Assembly: GCF_008728515.1 (NCBI RefSeq) | Contig: NC_044996.1 | Span: 98,773,287-98,837,286, forward strand | Reading direction: 5' to 3' | DNA: 64,000 bases | Origin: Papio anubis | Lineage: Eukaryota; Chordata; Mammalia; Primates; Cercopithecidae | Shown here: in pieces, positions 1-10,960 of the stretch | Position numbering within the stretch: position 1 is the first letter of the stretch | Layout of the letters: each line of letters opens with the position of its first letter | Notes under the pieces: model-generated | What the model was told of the DNA's origin: nothing | The model's input: only the letters and a program-made list of their open reading frames with translations | Database searches by the model: none | Program-made: the position numbers and the translations under genes

Positions 1-299
1 GGCCAGGCATGGTGCCTCATGCCTGTAATCCCAGCACTTTGGGAGGCCGAGGCAGGCAGATCACGAGGTCAGGAGATCGAGGCCATCCTGGCTAACACAG
101 TGAAACCCCGTCTCTACTAAAAATACAAAAAAAATTAGCCGGGCCTGGTGGCAGGCACCTGTAGTCCCAGCTACTCGGGAGGCTGAGGCAGGAGAATGGC
201 GTGAACCCGGGAGGTAGAGCTTGCAGTGAGTCGAGATCGGGCCACTCACTCCAGCCTGGGTGACAGAGCGAGACTCCGTCTCAAAAAAAAAAAAAAAAA
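1..299 (+). mobile_element. Alu SINE (AluY-like), 5' end at the window edge
   Basis: Both monomers are present, followed by an A tail at about 283-300. The copy begins at the first base of the window, so its upstream target duplication cannot be seen. The right monomer shows a GATCGGGCCACT variant close to the state found in the monkey-type AluY at 54769. Confidence 0.95.
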
Positions 300-301
300 A
301 T

Positions 302-416
302 TGTAGGGTCTTGCTATGTTGCCCAGGCTGGTCTTGGATGCCTGGCCTCAAGCAATCCTCTTGCCTCATCCTCCCAAATTGCTGGGATTACAGGCTTGAG
401 CCACTGCACTGGGTCC
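302..416 (-). mobile_element. Alu left-monomer fragment
   Basis: This minus-oriented half-Alu abuts the A tail of the preceding copy. It runs from the GTCTTGCTATGTTGCCCAGG segment to the reverse complement of the Alu 5' end. Confidence 0.85.
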
Positions 417-1812
417 TGAGACCACATTTCTCATAAGCTCCGGGGTGCTTCTGATGCTCCTGGTCTGAGGACCACACTTAGCATAGAAAGATGCTACACC
501 TTCCTGCTTTAACTGAGCTGACCCACCAAATTGTGAGAAATAATAGATGTAAGTTTTAGGGGTTTGCTATGTAGCAAAAGCTAGCTGATACAAAGAACGT
601 GTGAGGGCTGAGATGAAATGTTTTGGAGAAGCAAAGGAAAGAGCAGCAGCACTCTAGTGCCCCCAACCCCACTGAGACATTTTCCCTAGGCTAGGAGGGG
701 TGGGCAAAGGGAGAGAGAAGTCTATGGATCCTGCAGCCCAGAGCACCTGAACTCCTTCCTGGCGATGTGTCAGGGCAGAGCAAGAGTCAAAGAGAAGTGG
801 CCACATAGTTCAGCTTGACAGAGATGATCAGGGGCACTGTGCTAAACCTTTCTGGGCCCTAGGCACAGCTTGGAAGCAGCAGAAGGGTCAAGTGACAGTG
901 ACGGAGACATTTCAGGGCAACTAGGTGAGCCAAAACCCAATGATTCTAAGACCCCAGATCAAGAGTACAACCTTGGGAGTAGAGGAACCCTGGGAATTAA
1001 TAAGGTCAATCAGTGGTCTGTCATCCTAGCAGAAGGAAAACTCAATCTGAATTAAAGTTGTTTTCTATTAAGTGATTTCTATCACACCTAAGTTACTAGA
1101 TCTGCTATCCGTTTTTCACAATAGAGTAGGCCCTGGTCCCTCCTATCAATCACCATTTCTCCTCCCTATTCAACTATACCCTGTCAACCAGATTATTTCC
1201 ACTGATGTGAAAATTAAACAGTTTGGTCTCTTTCTCTGTTTCTTCCTCTGTCTTTAAAGTCCCATTGATTTGCATCCTCCTTTAGCATAGCTGCTGCTAA
1301 CACATACAGTACCGTTGTGGGAATCAGAAGGTGCCCCCTCCGGACAGATGAATTGCAAGGGGGCTGACCCCATTTAAATAAGTACCCCTTCCTTCAGGCC
1401 ACAGCCCCAGTCCAAAGTTCACAGCTTGAAGGCAGAACCTGGTCAGATTCCAGCCTGCTCTTGCATCTTTCTGCCAGGCACCCTCACCCTGCCCTTCTCC
1501 TACCCTTGTCCTGTTGCCACTAGTTTCTCTGCCCACTCCTCACAGCCCAACTTCTTAGTAGAGCTGTCTATACTAGTTCTCTCTGTGCTCTCATCTCCTA
1601 CTCATTCTGTGGTAGGCCAGGTCTCCCTAACAACTGTTTCAGCACTGACTGAGTGGTTAATTATTAAAAGCTGAGAGAGCCAGTGCCCTGATACAAAGGC
1701 TGGAAGGTAACAAAACACACCAAGAATTTTGCCTAGGTCTTTCCTGGGCCTTGAAGCGTGACGAGAGAAGGAAGGAGTTTTTAACAGGACCCATTTAAGA
1801 TTAAACAAGTTT
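417..1812. other. Intergenic sequence, no gene recognised
   Basis: This 1.4-kb stretch has no repeat that I can name with certainty and no exon with convincing borders. Short open frames at 870-1055 and 1072-1257 have no recognisable motif. The part from about 1660 reads into LTR-like sequence that continues beyond the next Alu. Confidence 0.5.
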
Positions 1813-2500
1813 CTCTGGGCACAGTGGTTCATGCCTATAATCCCAGCACTTTGGAAGGCCGAGGCAGGCAGATCACTTGAGGTCAGGAGTTTGAGACCAG
1901 CTTGGCCAACATGGTGAAAACCCGTCTCTACTAAAAATACAAAAATTAGCTGGGCGTGGCATGCACCTGTAATCCCAGCTACTTGGGAGGCTGAGGCAGG
2001 AGAATCGCTTGTTGCAGTGAGCCGAGATTGAGCCACTGCACTCCAGCCTGGGCAACAGAGTGAGACTCTGTCTCAAAAAAATAAAATTAAATTTTAAAAG
2101 ATTAAACACGTTTTATTAGGGGTCTGAAGGAACTCCCCAAACCTCCATGATTTAGCAGGAGATAAGATAAGGGTAATCACCCTAGCACCTGGATCCATTT
2201 GGATTAAGTAAATTTACTGAGGCTCCAGAGGAAGGTCTTCAGGACTCAGATCTTAATTATAGATTAGAAGTTAATCACCTATGTCTTTAGATGAATGCAC
2301 ACTTACACATAGACATATAGCTTAGGAGGTACGTAAGCTCTGGAAAACTTTGTAATTTTGAGTTGGTCTGGTGATAATTTCCAGGCTTTCTCCCTATACC
2401 CAGTTACAGAAATAAAAACTCTCTTCTTTCCCAGTTCACTTGCATCTTGTAATCGGGCTGAGACCCTCGGTTTGGTCTAGGAACAATTCCTCAGCACACT
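1660..2500 (+). mobile_element. Probable ERV1-type LTR remnant, split by an Alu
   Basis: Sequence on both sides of the Alu at 1813 reads as one unit. It contains a late AATAAA (about 2410) followed by a CT-rich stretch and a CCCTCGGTTTGGTCT end, which is the usual layout of R/U5 in gamma-type LTRs. The family is not named because no terminal TG...CA pair or target duplication was found. Confidence 0.4.
1813..2080 (+). mobile_element. Alu SINE (S-type)
   Basis: The copy is flanked by near-perfect 15-bp target duplications, AAGATTAAACAAGTT at 1797-1811 and AAGATTAAACACGTT at 2098-2112. A few linker bases of the right monomer are missing near 2010. Confidence 0.93.
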
Positions 2501-2570
2501 CCAATCTGAGTTCTGCCCCCATATTGCCACATCATCAGCTCTTTCGAAGCTTATCAATGGCTTCCGTGGG

Positions 2571-2777
2571 GTTTTTTTTTTTTTTTTAAATTGAGTTTAG
2601 CTAGGATCACAGACTCACACCACCACTCCCAGCTAACTTTTTTATGTTTAATTTGTGTAGATACGGGGTCTTCCTATGTATTCCAGGCTGGTCTCCAACT
2701 CCGGGGCTCAAGTAATCCTCCTATGTTGGCCTCTCAAAGTGCTGGGATAACAAATGTGAGCCACCATGCCTGGTGCC
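2571..2777 (-). mobile_element. Truncated old Alu
   Basis: A T-run at 2572-2587 (the reverse-complement A tail) is followed by a shortened right monomer and a left monomer ending at CACCATGCCTGG. It is diverged, and a block of the right monomer is missing. Confidence 0.85.
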
Positions 2778-2984
2778 ATGTTACTGAATCCAGGACACTT
2801 TCATGGCTCACCTTACTTGACCTTTCAATAACATTTTTAACTGACACATTGTTAAGTGTACATATGTATCAATAACATTTAACACTGTTGACAGCTCCCA
2901 CCTTCAAACCATCTCTTCTGCTAACTTCTGTGACATCACATGTGAACCGTTCTCCTCCTAGTTCATAGCTGCACCTTCGGAGCA

Positions 2985-3165
2985 TAGCATTTGGGAGACT
3001 GACCTTTGGAGTGAGGCCACCCAAGTTCATAGGCCAGCTCCACCACTTCCAGCTCTATGGCCTTGGGCAAGTAAGTTAACCTCTCTGTGCCTCATTTATC
3101 AGACATTAGTTCTAGTAGTACCTATCCTGCCCTATCCTTCAGGGTTGTTGTAAGAATTCAGTTAC
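2985..3165 (+). mobile_element. MIR SINE
   Basis: The tRNA-derived core is readable. GGCCTTGGGCAAGTAAGTTAACCTCTCTGTGCCTC corresponds to the MIR central region (given in two parts as GGCCTTGGGCAAGT and TAACCTCTCTGTGCCTC), followed by AGGGTTGTTGTAAGAATT. It is an ancient mammalian repeat. Confidence 0.85.
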
Positions 3166-3178
3166 ATATATATATATG

Positions 3179-3491
3179 CAGTCATGTGCCACCTGATGTT
3201 TTGTCAATGATGAGCTGCATATACAAGGGAGGTCCCATAAGATTCTAATACCTTATTTTTATTGTACCTTTTCTATGTTTAGATGATATGTTTAGATGCA
3301 CAAATACCATCTCGTGTTACAACTGTCTACAGTATTCAGTACAGTAGCATGCTGTACATATAGCCTAGATGTGTGATAGGCTATCCCATCTAGGTTTGTG
3401 TAAGTACACTTTATGATGTTTGCACAATGATGAAATTGCCTAACAGCACATTCCTTGGAATGCATCCCCATCATTAAGCAGTGCATGACTG
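3179..3491 (-). mobile_element. Tigger-like non-autonomous DNA transposon (MITE)
   Basis: The 313-bp element starts CAGTCATGTGCC and ends GCAGTGCATGACTG, giving imperfect terminal inverted repeats of about 20 bp. The interior resembles the widespread pogo/Tigger-derived elements of mammals. The expected TA target duplication is not intact on either side. A 107-codon minus-strand open frame over it is not a gene. Confidence 0.75.
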
Positions 3492-3599
3492 GATGTGGGG
3501 TGTGTATGTGTGTATCCAGAGCAGTGCATCCCATAGAGTAAGCTTTAAGTCTTATGAGTCGGTACCATTGTTGCTGCTGTGGGAAGCTGATTCCCCAGG

Positions 3600-4370
3600 C
3601 CCTCTTCCTTTTCACTCTATGATCTCTTCAGTGACTCCAAATTGACATTTCCAGCCCAGGCCTCTCCTTGGGGCTCCACACCTAAAAGTCCAGGTTGCCC
3701 ACTTGACATTCCCTCTTGGTTGCCTCAATGTCATATCAATTTTAATATGTGAATGACAAAACCATCTATTCTATTATGCAGTCAGAAACTTAGGAGCCGT
3801 TCTGGGTATCTCCCTCTTCCTCAGTCCTTCTTTTTCAATCCAATCTATCACCAAGTCAGGTTGGTTTTACCTCCTGAATGTCCTTTCAAATCGTTCACTT
3901 ATCTTCATTGCCATTGCTACTACCTTAGCTCAGAGGACCAACCGTCCCCTAGAACACTGTAAAAACTGCCTAGCCAGTCTCTGTTTCTATTTTGCCCTCT
4001 TTTAATTTTTTTTTTTTTTGAGACTGGGACTTACTCTGTCGCCGAGCATAGAGTACAGTGGTGTGATCTTAGCTCACTGAAACCTCTGCCTCTTGGGCTC
4101 AAGTGATCCTCTCTCCTCAGCCTCCCAAGTAGCTGGGATTACAGGCGCGCACCACCACGCCTGGCTACTTTTTTTTGTAGAGATGGGATTTCGCCATGTT
4201 GCCCAGGCTGGTCTTGAACTCCTGCCTGCTTCAACCTCCCAAAGTGTTGAGATTAGAGGCGTGAGCCACTGCACCTGGCCTAATTTTTAATCAGTGATAT
4301 ATTTTGGTCATGCCATTTCTCTGCTCAGAATCTGTCTTGGCTTCCAATTGGTCTTTGGATAATGATGCTA
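3600..4370 (+). mobile_element. L2-like LINE remnant, split by an Alu
   Basis: CT-rich sequence with blocks such as CCAATCTATCACCAAGTC and, beyond the Alu, GGTCATGCCATTTCTCTGCTCAG resembles old LINE consensus seen again at 12680-13450. The assignment is by recollection of common human repeats, so the family name is uncertain. Confidence 0.5.
4005..4280 (-). mobile_element. Alu SINE
   Basis: The T-run at 4005-4019 is followed by both monomers, ending CACCTGGCC. A short TTTAATTTTT/TAATTTTTAA flank is compatible with the target duplication. Confidence 0.93.
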
Positions 4371-4795
4371 ATCATTAAGGTTTGAAAATTATGTTGTTAG
4401 AGGTCTTGAATGCCAGACCTTATCATGGTGTCAAGCACACAGTAGGTGCTCAATAAGCATTTGTTGTCTGATTGACTGCTGGGAAGAAGCACTTTTACAT
4501 TTGAGCTTTGATAGCAAACTACTGATGATTTGTGTTGAGGGAGTAAGTAACGTTAGCAGATATGACTTTCCAAAAATAGTCTTGCTGGGATCCCATGGAT
4601 TGGGATTGAGAGAGGAAGACCTATTGGGACAGAAAGAAAGAGCAGAGAATTTGAAATAGATGGCAGTTGGAAAGAAAAAGATGGATAGAGATTGGGAAGG
4701 CAGAATCTGTCTGCTTGGCTGAGAAAAAAATAAGACTCAGATTTTAGACTGAGAAAAAGAAAAAACGGATTTCTTTTGATTCGTTTATTCTGCTA

Positions 4796-4796
4796 T

Positions 4797-4830
<34 letters not shown>

Positions 4831-4873
4831 GCTCACTCTCGCTCTCTCTCTTTCTCCTTCTCTCTCTCTCTCT
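4796..4873. repeat. (CT)n microsatellite
   Basis: The interval is almost pure TC dinucleotide with interruptions (GTCTC, GCTCAC, CTTCTC) and lies against the A-tail side of the next Alu. Confidence 0.95.
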
Positions 4874-5153
4874 GACAGGATCTTGCTCTGTCACCCAGGC
4901 TGGAGTGCACGGGTGTGACCATGGCTCACTAAAGCCTCGACCTCCCAGGCTCAAAGGATCTTCTCACCTCAGCCTCCTGAGTAGCTGAGACCACAGGTGT
5001 GTGTCACCAAGCCTGGCTAATTTTTTAATATTTTATGGAGATGAGGTCTCACTCTGTTGCCCAGGCTGGTCTCAAACTCCTAAGCTCAAGCGCTTCTCCT
5101 GCCTTGGCCTCTCAAAGCGCGGGGATTACAGGTGTGAGCCACTGCTCCTGGCC
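4874..5153 (-). mobile_element. Alu SINE (J/S-type, diverged)
   Basis: Minus-oriented copy starting GACAGGATCTTGCTCTG and ending GCTCCTGGCC. Its tail has become the CT microsatellite at 4796-4873. Confidence 0.92.
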
Positions 5154-5554
5154 AGCATGCCTTCTAAGGATTTTCACAGTCTGGCTCTAATCTACCTCTA
5201 CAATCTCCTTTTCTGTTTTTCATCAGGTTTCCAACATTATAAACAGAGGTGCTAAAATCACATCTTTACTACTTTCGAAACAATGGACCTAGAGACCAGA
5301 CTTTTTCTTATGTATTCAAATATTTATTCAAAAATATGTATCAAGTGCAATCATGTATCTGGGGTTGTGCTGGGCAGAGGAGGTACACAATGAGCAAAAC
5401 AGTCCCTGACCCTGTTGTCCCTTCCAGCCTGAGAGAGGAGACCAACTTTAACCAAATCAATCTCCTAATGTGTGAATAACCCCAAACTGAACCAAGTGCT
5501 TGAAGGAGAGGAGCACAGTTCTGTGAGAATGTATAACATAAAGGTCTGCCCCAG

Positions 5555-5837
5555 GGCTGGGCACAGTGGCTCACACCTGTAATCCCAGCACGTTGGGAGG
5601 CCGAGGCGGGTGGATCACTTGAGGTCAGGAGTTCGAGACCAGGCTGGCCAAGATGGTGAAACCCTGTCTCTACTAAAAAATACAAATTAGCCAGGTGTGG
5701 TGGCAAGCGCCTGTAGTCCCAGCTACTCGGGAGGCTGAGGCAGGAGAACTGCTTCAACCTGGGAGGTGGAGGTTGCAGTGAGCTGAGATTGTGCCACTGC
5801 ACTCCAGACTAGGCAACAGAGCGAGACTCAAAAAAAA
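5555..5837 (+). mobile_element. Alu SINE
   Basis: Complete dimer. The flanks share TCTGCCC (5545-5552 and 5838-5844), a short target duplication. Confidence 0.93.
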
Positions 5838-5855
5838 TCTGCCCAGACACACAAA

Positions 5856-5924
5856 CTCTCTCTCTCTCTCTGTCTCTGTCTCTCTCTCTCTCACTCCATC
5901 TCTCTCTCTCTGTCTTCTCTCTGT

Positions 5925-5977
<53 letters not shown>

Positions 5978-6012
5978 AGTAGTAGTAGTAGTAGTAGCAG
6001 TAGTAGTAGTGG
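5856..6012. repeat. Compound microsatellite (CT)n-(GT)n-(AGT)n
   Basis: Three tracts follow one another: TC repeats to about 5927, an uninterrupted GT tract at about 5929-5971, then AGTAGT triplets to 6012 with one AGC and one AGTGG variant. Confidence 0.97.
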
Positions 6013-6384
6013 TAAAGACTTCCCACAAGGGATGCTTGAGCAGAGAGCTGAAGGTGGAGAAGGACCTGATTGAATGAAGTGGAAATGGAACATGATGGGT
6101 TCAAGAAACTTAGACCATGTAGCTATTCTTGCATATTTATTTTTTCATATGAACTTTAGTATCAACTTGTTTAGGTCCAGAATAAAAGCTTATTGGTATT
6201 CTTACTGAGAGTTGGTAAGTTTATAACATAACATAGGAAGGAGAATTGACATCTCCATGATATTGACTTGACCTATCTGTGAGAGCCACCATTCAGCCCA
6301 GTACATCATGTAAGATAACATAAACAGAGGTTCCAAGGATCAGGACATGGATATCTTTAGGGGCCATTATCCTTCTCACCACAA
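6013..6384. other. No gene or nameable repeat seen
   Basis: AT-rich sequence between the compound microsatellite and the start of the L1. No splice-bounded open frame was recognised. Confidence 0.4.
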
Positions 6385-6410
6385 GCACTATTTACAATAA
6401 TACCAAAGAA

Positions 6411-6690
6411 GGCCAGGTGCAGCAGCTCACGCCTGTAATCCCAGCGCTTTGGGAGGCAAGGCAGCCGATTACTTGCGGTCAGGAATTTGAGACCTGGGCA
6501 ACATGGTGAAATCCTGTCTCTACTAAAAATACAAAAATTAACCGGGCGTGGTGGCACACACCTGTAATCCCAGCTACTCCGGAGGCCGAGGCACAAGAAC
6601 GCTTAAATCCAGGAAGCAGAGGTTGCAGTGAGCTGAGGTCGTGCCACCGCACTCCAGCCTGGGGAAGAGAGCGAGACTCAATCTAAAAAG
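6411..6690 (+). mobile_element. Alu SINE inside L1
   Basis: Flanked by AATAATACCAAAGAA (6396-6410) and AATAATACCAGAGAA (6704-6718). The duplicated target is L1 sequence, so the Alu is younger than the L1. Confidence 0.94.
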
Positions 6691-7201
6691 AAAAGAAAAT
6701 AGAAATAATACCAGAGAAATGAAATACTTAGGTGTAAATTTAACAAATATGTCCTAGATCTATGTGCTGAAAACTACAAAACAATGATGAAGGAAATAAA
6801 AGAGAGCTAAATATATGGAGATTTAGAAATGTCTGGAGCACTGTGTTCATGGATTGGAAGACTCAATATTGTTAAGATGTCAATACTCTAAAAATTTATC
6901 TATAGATTCAACACAATTCCAGTCCAAATCCCAGCAGGATTCTTTGTAGATATCAGCATAGTGACTCTAAAATTTACATGGAGAGGCAAAGAAATTAGAA
7001 TATTCAAAACAGTTTTTAAAAATAAGAACACAATTGGAAGATTCATGCTACTTAAATTTGAGACTTACTATAAAGCCACAGTAATCAAGACAGTGTGGTA
7101 TTGGTGCAAGGATGGATACATAGGTCAATGTAATAGAATATAGAGTGCAGAAATTTGCCCATAGTTTTTACAAAAATTCACTTAAAATCAATCATAGACC
7201 T

Positions 7202-7517
7202 GGCTGGGCCTGGTGGCTCATACCTGTAATCCCAGCACTTTGGGAGGCCAAGGCAGGTGGATTGCTTGAATCCAGGAGTTTGAGACCAGTCGGGGCAACA
7301 TGGTGAAACTCTATCTCTACAAAAAATAAAATTAAAAAAAAAAAAATAGCTGGGCATGGTGGCACATGCCTGGGAGCTACTTGGGAGGTTGAGGTGGGAG
7401 GATGGCTTGAGCCCGGGAGGGGGAGGTTGCAGTCAGCAGTGATCGCACCACTGCACTCCAGCCTGGGTGACAGAGCGACACTCTGTCTAAAAAAATAAAT
7501 AAATAAATAAATAAATA
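7202..7517 (+). mobile_element. Alu SINE inside L1
   Basis: An exact 18-bp target duplication, AAAATCAATCATAGACCT, stands at 7184-7201 and 7518-7535. The tail has evolved into an AAAT tetranucleotide repeat. Confidence 0.96.
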
Positions 7518-7835
7518 AAAATCAATCATAGACCTAAATGTAAGATGTATAACTTTTAGAAGAAAACACAGAAGAAAGTCTTTGTTTTCTGGAGTTAGGC
7601 CAATAATTCTTAGATATGACACCAAAAGCACTATCCGTAACAGAAAAATTTGATAAGTTGGACTTCATGAAAATTATGAGCCGTTGCTCAACAAAAGATG
7701 TTAAGAGGATGAAAATACAACATACTGGGAGAAAATATTTATAAATAACATATCTAACAAAGGACTTGTATCCAGAATATACAACGAGCTCTTGAAACAA
7801 TAAGGAAACAAACAATCCAATATAAAAATGGGCAA

Positions 7836-9719
7836 GAAACTGTGGAAGCAGACAAAGAACCAGTAGGTGAAGATAAAGGCATCAAAGCATATAAGGAATC
7901 TGCAAAGCAGACACTGGCTCCAGCAGCAAGTGTAACTGGCAGCAGGAGATGGCCAAGAGCACCCAGGGAAAAGGCCCAAGCCCTAGAAGACCTGGCCGGC
8001 TTCAAAGACCCAGTACCAGGTTATACTGAAGAATCAATGACTCATGACAAAACCACCAAAATACCCTACAAATCACCACCAGAACTAGTAGACACTGCAA
8101 CAAGCTCAAAGAGATGGCCCAGGGCTTGTGGCCAGAAAGTAGAAGTGAAAGAAGAGCTGTTAGCAGTTGGCACGCTCACACAAACATCAGGGGAGACCAC
8201 GCACACCAACAAAGAACCAGCAGGTGGGGGCAAAGGCATGAAAGCATTTAAGCAACCCCCAAAGCAGAAGCTGAACCCAGAAAATGTAACTGGCAGCAGG
8301 AGATGGCCAAGAGTGCCTAAGGAAAAGGCCCAACCCCTGGAAGATCTGGCCAGCTTCCAAGAGCTCTCGCAAACACCAGGCCACACTGAGGAACTGGCAA
8401 ATGGTGCTGATAGCTTTACAAGCACTCCAAAGCCAGCACCTGACAGTGGAAAACCTCTAAAAATATCCAGAAGAGTTCTTCAGGCCCCTAAAGTAGAACC
8501 CATGGGAGACCCGGTAGGCACCAGAGACCCTGTAAAATCACAAAGCAAAAGCAACACCTCCCTGTCCCCACTGCCCTTCAAGAGGGGATATGGAAAAGAT
8601 GGAAGTGTCATAGGAACCAAGAGGCCGCACTGCATGCCTGCACCAGAGGAAATCATAGAGGAGCTGCCAGGCAGCAAGAAGCAGAGGGTTGCTCCCAGGG
8701 TGAGAGGCAAATCACCCTTGCTCATCATGAAGAGAAGTCTGAGGACTTCTGCAAAAAGAATTGAACCTGCAGAAGATCTGAACAGCAATAACATGAAAAC
8801 CAACAAAGAGTAATACGAATTACAAAACTCAGTCCCTGAAAATAAGGGAATGTCCCTGCCCTCCAGACGCCAAAATAAGACTGATGTAGAACAGAAAATA
8901 ACTGAGGTAATTGTATTAGCAGAAAGAATTCCAATAAACTGAAATGAAAAGAAGCCCATGAAGACCTCTCAAGACATGGACATTCAAAATCCAGATGATG
9001 GAGCCCAGAAACCTATACCTAGGGGCAACATCAGTGAAAACAAAAGGTGCTTGAGGTCTGTTAGAAAGAATAAGAGCTCCCAGCCTAAAGTGGCAGAGGA
9101 GAGCAGAGGGCAGAAGAGTAGCGGGGGGTTCTCATGTAGAATCAGGAAGGGAAAAGAGAAGCAGGAAATTCAGACTCCATGTGTTTGAGATCAAGAAAGA
9201 TGAAAAGCCAGTCTGCAGCGAGCACTTTGGAGAGTGAATCTGCACAGAGTAACGTGGAATGTCAAGAGGCGTGCAGAAAATCCAAAGAAGACTGAGGGCT
9301 GGGCGCAGTGGCTCATGCCTGTAATCCCAGCACTTTAGGAGGCTGAGGCGGGCGGATCACGAGGTCAGGAGATCGAGACCATCCTGGCTAACATGGTGAA
9401 ACCGCGTCTCTACTAAAAATACAAAAAATTAGCTGGGCGTGGTGGCGGGCACCTGTAGTCCCAGCTACTCGGGAGGCTGAGGCAGGAGAATGGCGTGAAC
9501 CCGGGAGGCGGAGCTTGCAGTGAGCCAAGATCACGCCACCGCACTCCAGCCTGGGCAACAGAGCAAGACTCCGTCTCAAAAAAAAAAAAAAAAAAGGCTG
9601 AGGACATTGTGTGCGTCAAGAAAATAAGAACCAGAAGTCACCGGGGCAGTGAAGACATTTAGCAAATAAATCTAACTGGGAAAAATATAATAAAGTTAGT
9701 TTTGTGATAAACACACACA
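7836..9719 (+). pseudogene. MKI67P1: MKI67 (Ki-67) processed pseudogene, 5'-truncated
   Basis: The insert encodes the C-terminal part of the proliferation antigen Ki-67, a large chromosome-periphery protein. The segment VTGSRRWPR occurs at residues 31-39 and 149-157 of the open frame at 7842-8813, spaced 118 residues apart as in Ki-67 repeats, with a related SSKRWPR near residue 88. The lysine/arginine-rich tail follows (RCLRS near 9050, then CVKK and SEDI after the Alu at 9297). The copy is intronless. An AATAAA at 9689-9694 lies shortly before a degraded A tail (ACACACACAA). The L1 target AAAAATGGGCAA is duplicated at 7824-7835 and 9720-9731. In-frame stops occur at 8811, 8940 and 9186, with a frame change near 9120-9180. 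There is no ATG at the 5' end of the open frame, whose first in-frame Met codon is at 8037. The symbol is tentative, but the Ki-67 origin is secure. Confidence 0.92.
9297..9593 (+). mobile_element. AluY inside the MKI67 pseudogene
   Basis: Has AluY features (ATCACGAGGTCAGGAGATCGAGACC, quoted here only as the ATCACGAGG and GAGATCGAGACC blocks; AATGGCGTGAACCC). Flanks AAGACTGAG (9288-9296) and AAGGCTGAG (9594-9602) are the target duplication. It splits the Ki-67 C-terminal reading just before the last about 20 codons. Confidence 0.95.
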
Positions 9720-10734
9720 AAAAATGGGCAAAATATTTGAACAGCCTTTTCACCAAAGATATGCAGATGTCTATAAGGAAATGAACAAGCTGCTCAACAT
9801 CAACAGTAAAATGCAAATTAAAGCCACAATGAAATACTACTGATGCACCTATTGCAATGGCTTAAAAAAACTGATAATACCAATGCTGGCCAGGCTGTAG
9901 AACAACTGGAACATTCATACATTGCTAGTGGGAATGCAAAAATGGTTCAGCCACTTTGGAAACACAGTTTGGCAGGTTTTAAAAATAAAGTTAAAAATAT
10001 ACTTACCACATGTTCCACGAATTCCATGCCTACATATTTCCTTAAAAGAAATGAAAACTTATGTTCACACAAAATCCTATATGCAAATGTTGATAGCAGC
10101 TTTAGTCATAATTGCTAAAAATTGGAAGCAACTGGTGAATGGAGAAACAAATTGTGATCAACCATACAATGGAATGCTACTCAGCAATAAAAAGGAACAG
10201 ACTATTGATACAGACAATGACGTGGCTGAATCTCAAATACTTTATTCTCTGAGAAAGAAGCTGGCTCAAAAGTCTATATTCTGTATTATCCCATTTATAC
10301 GACATTCTGGAATATGCATAAGTATATTGACAGAGAACAGATTAGTTCTTTCCAGGGATTAAGCACAGAGTAGAGGAATCAACCATAATGGGACAGCATT
10401 AGGTAGTTCTTCGGGGGGAATTAGAATTCTTCTGCATCTTGACTGTGGTAGTAGTTACATGGCTTGGTGAGTTTGTCAAAATTCATAGAACTATACACCA
10501 AAAAGAATGAAATTTACTGAAGATAAATTTTAAAATAAAATAAAATAAACCCCAGGTAATCATGGCTCTACTTCCAATGCCCAAGCTGCCTTGAGCTTCT
10601 GAGCTCTAATGGATGAAAAGGTGGATATAGGGTTTGCCTGCAAGCCTTGTCCAAGCTCTGTGATTTCACCCACATTATAGGTTGAGTTCTCTGGGAGGCA
10701 GACTCTGAGATGAAGATTAGCACCCAGGAGATTT

Positions 10735-10960
10735 TTTTGTTTTGTTTTTTTGAAATGGAGTCTCGCTCTGTCACCCGGGCTGGAGTGTAGTGGCACGATC
10801 CCTACTCACTGCAACCTCTGCCTCCCAGGCTCAAGCGATTCTCCTGCCTCAGCCTCCCAAGTAGCTGGGATAACAGGTACCCACCACCACACCTGGCTAA
10901 TTTTTGTATTTTCAGTAGAGATGGGGTTTCACCATGTTGGCCAGGCTGCTTTCAAACTCT
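10735..10960 (-). mobile_element. 5'-truncated Alu with intact target duplication
   Basis: Minus-oriented copy that stops within the left monomer at GGCCAGGCTGCTTTCAAACTCTG. ACCCAGGAGATTT occurs on both sides (about 10722-10734 and 10962-10974), so the truncation happened at integration. Confidence 0.9.

Larger units (their letters stand above)
6385..10548 (+). mobile_element. L1 (L1M-type) 3' portion, interrupted by nested insertions
   Basis: The L1 strand reads through ORF2 3' sequence (CAATAATACCA, GGACTTGTATCCAGAATATAC, AATGGGCAA) and on to the 3' UTR end, with an A-rich tail at 10530-10548. It is interrupted by Alus at 6411 and 7202 and by the MKI67 retrocopy at 7836-9719. The L1 sequence resumes in register after each. 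Open frames at 9843-10362 are remnants of this element, not genes. Confidence 0.88.

Noticed and set aside
1602..2109. Minus-strand open frames of 144 and 78 codons
   Set aside because: The longer frame consists largely of antisense Alu plus adjoining LTR-like sequence, and the shorter one is antisense Alu. Translations such as SPASASQVAGITG recur at dozens of other Alus in the window.
3292..3615. A 107-codon minus-strand open frame
   Set aside because: It lies mostly within the Tigger-like MITE, which is non-coding.
5754..6104. Open frames of 63-116 codons with Ser/Leu, His/Thr or Tyr runs
   Set aside because: They are translations of the CT/GT/AGT microsatellite and the flanking Alu end.
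8066..8959. Minus-strand open frames of 65-159 codons opposite the Ki-67 pseudogene
   Set aside because: They are antisense shadows of the repetitive Ki-67 sequence, with no independent motif.
9843..10362. Open frames of 91 and 146 codons after the Ki-67 pseudogene
   Set aside because: The sequence is the 3' end of the L1 element and does not match a host gene. Both frames are fortuitous.
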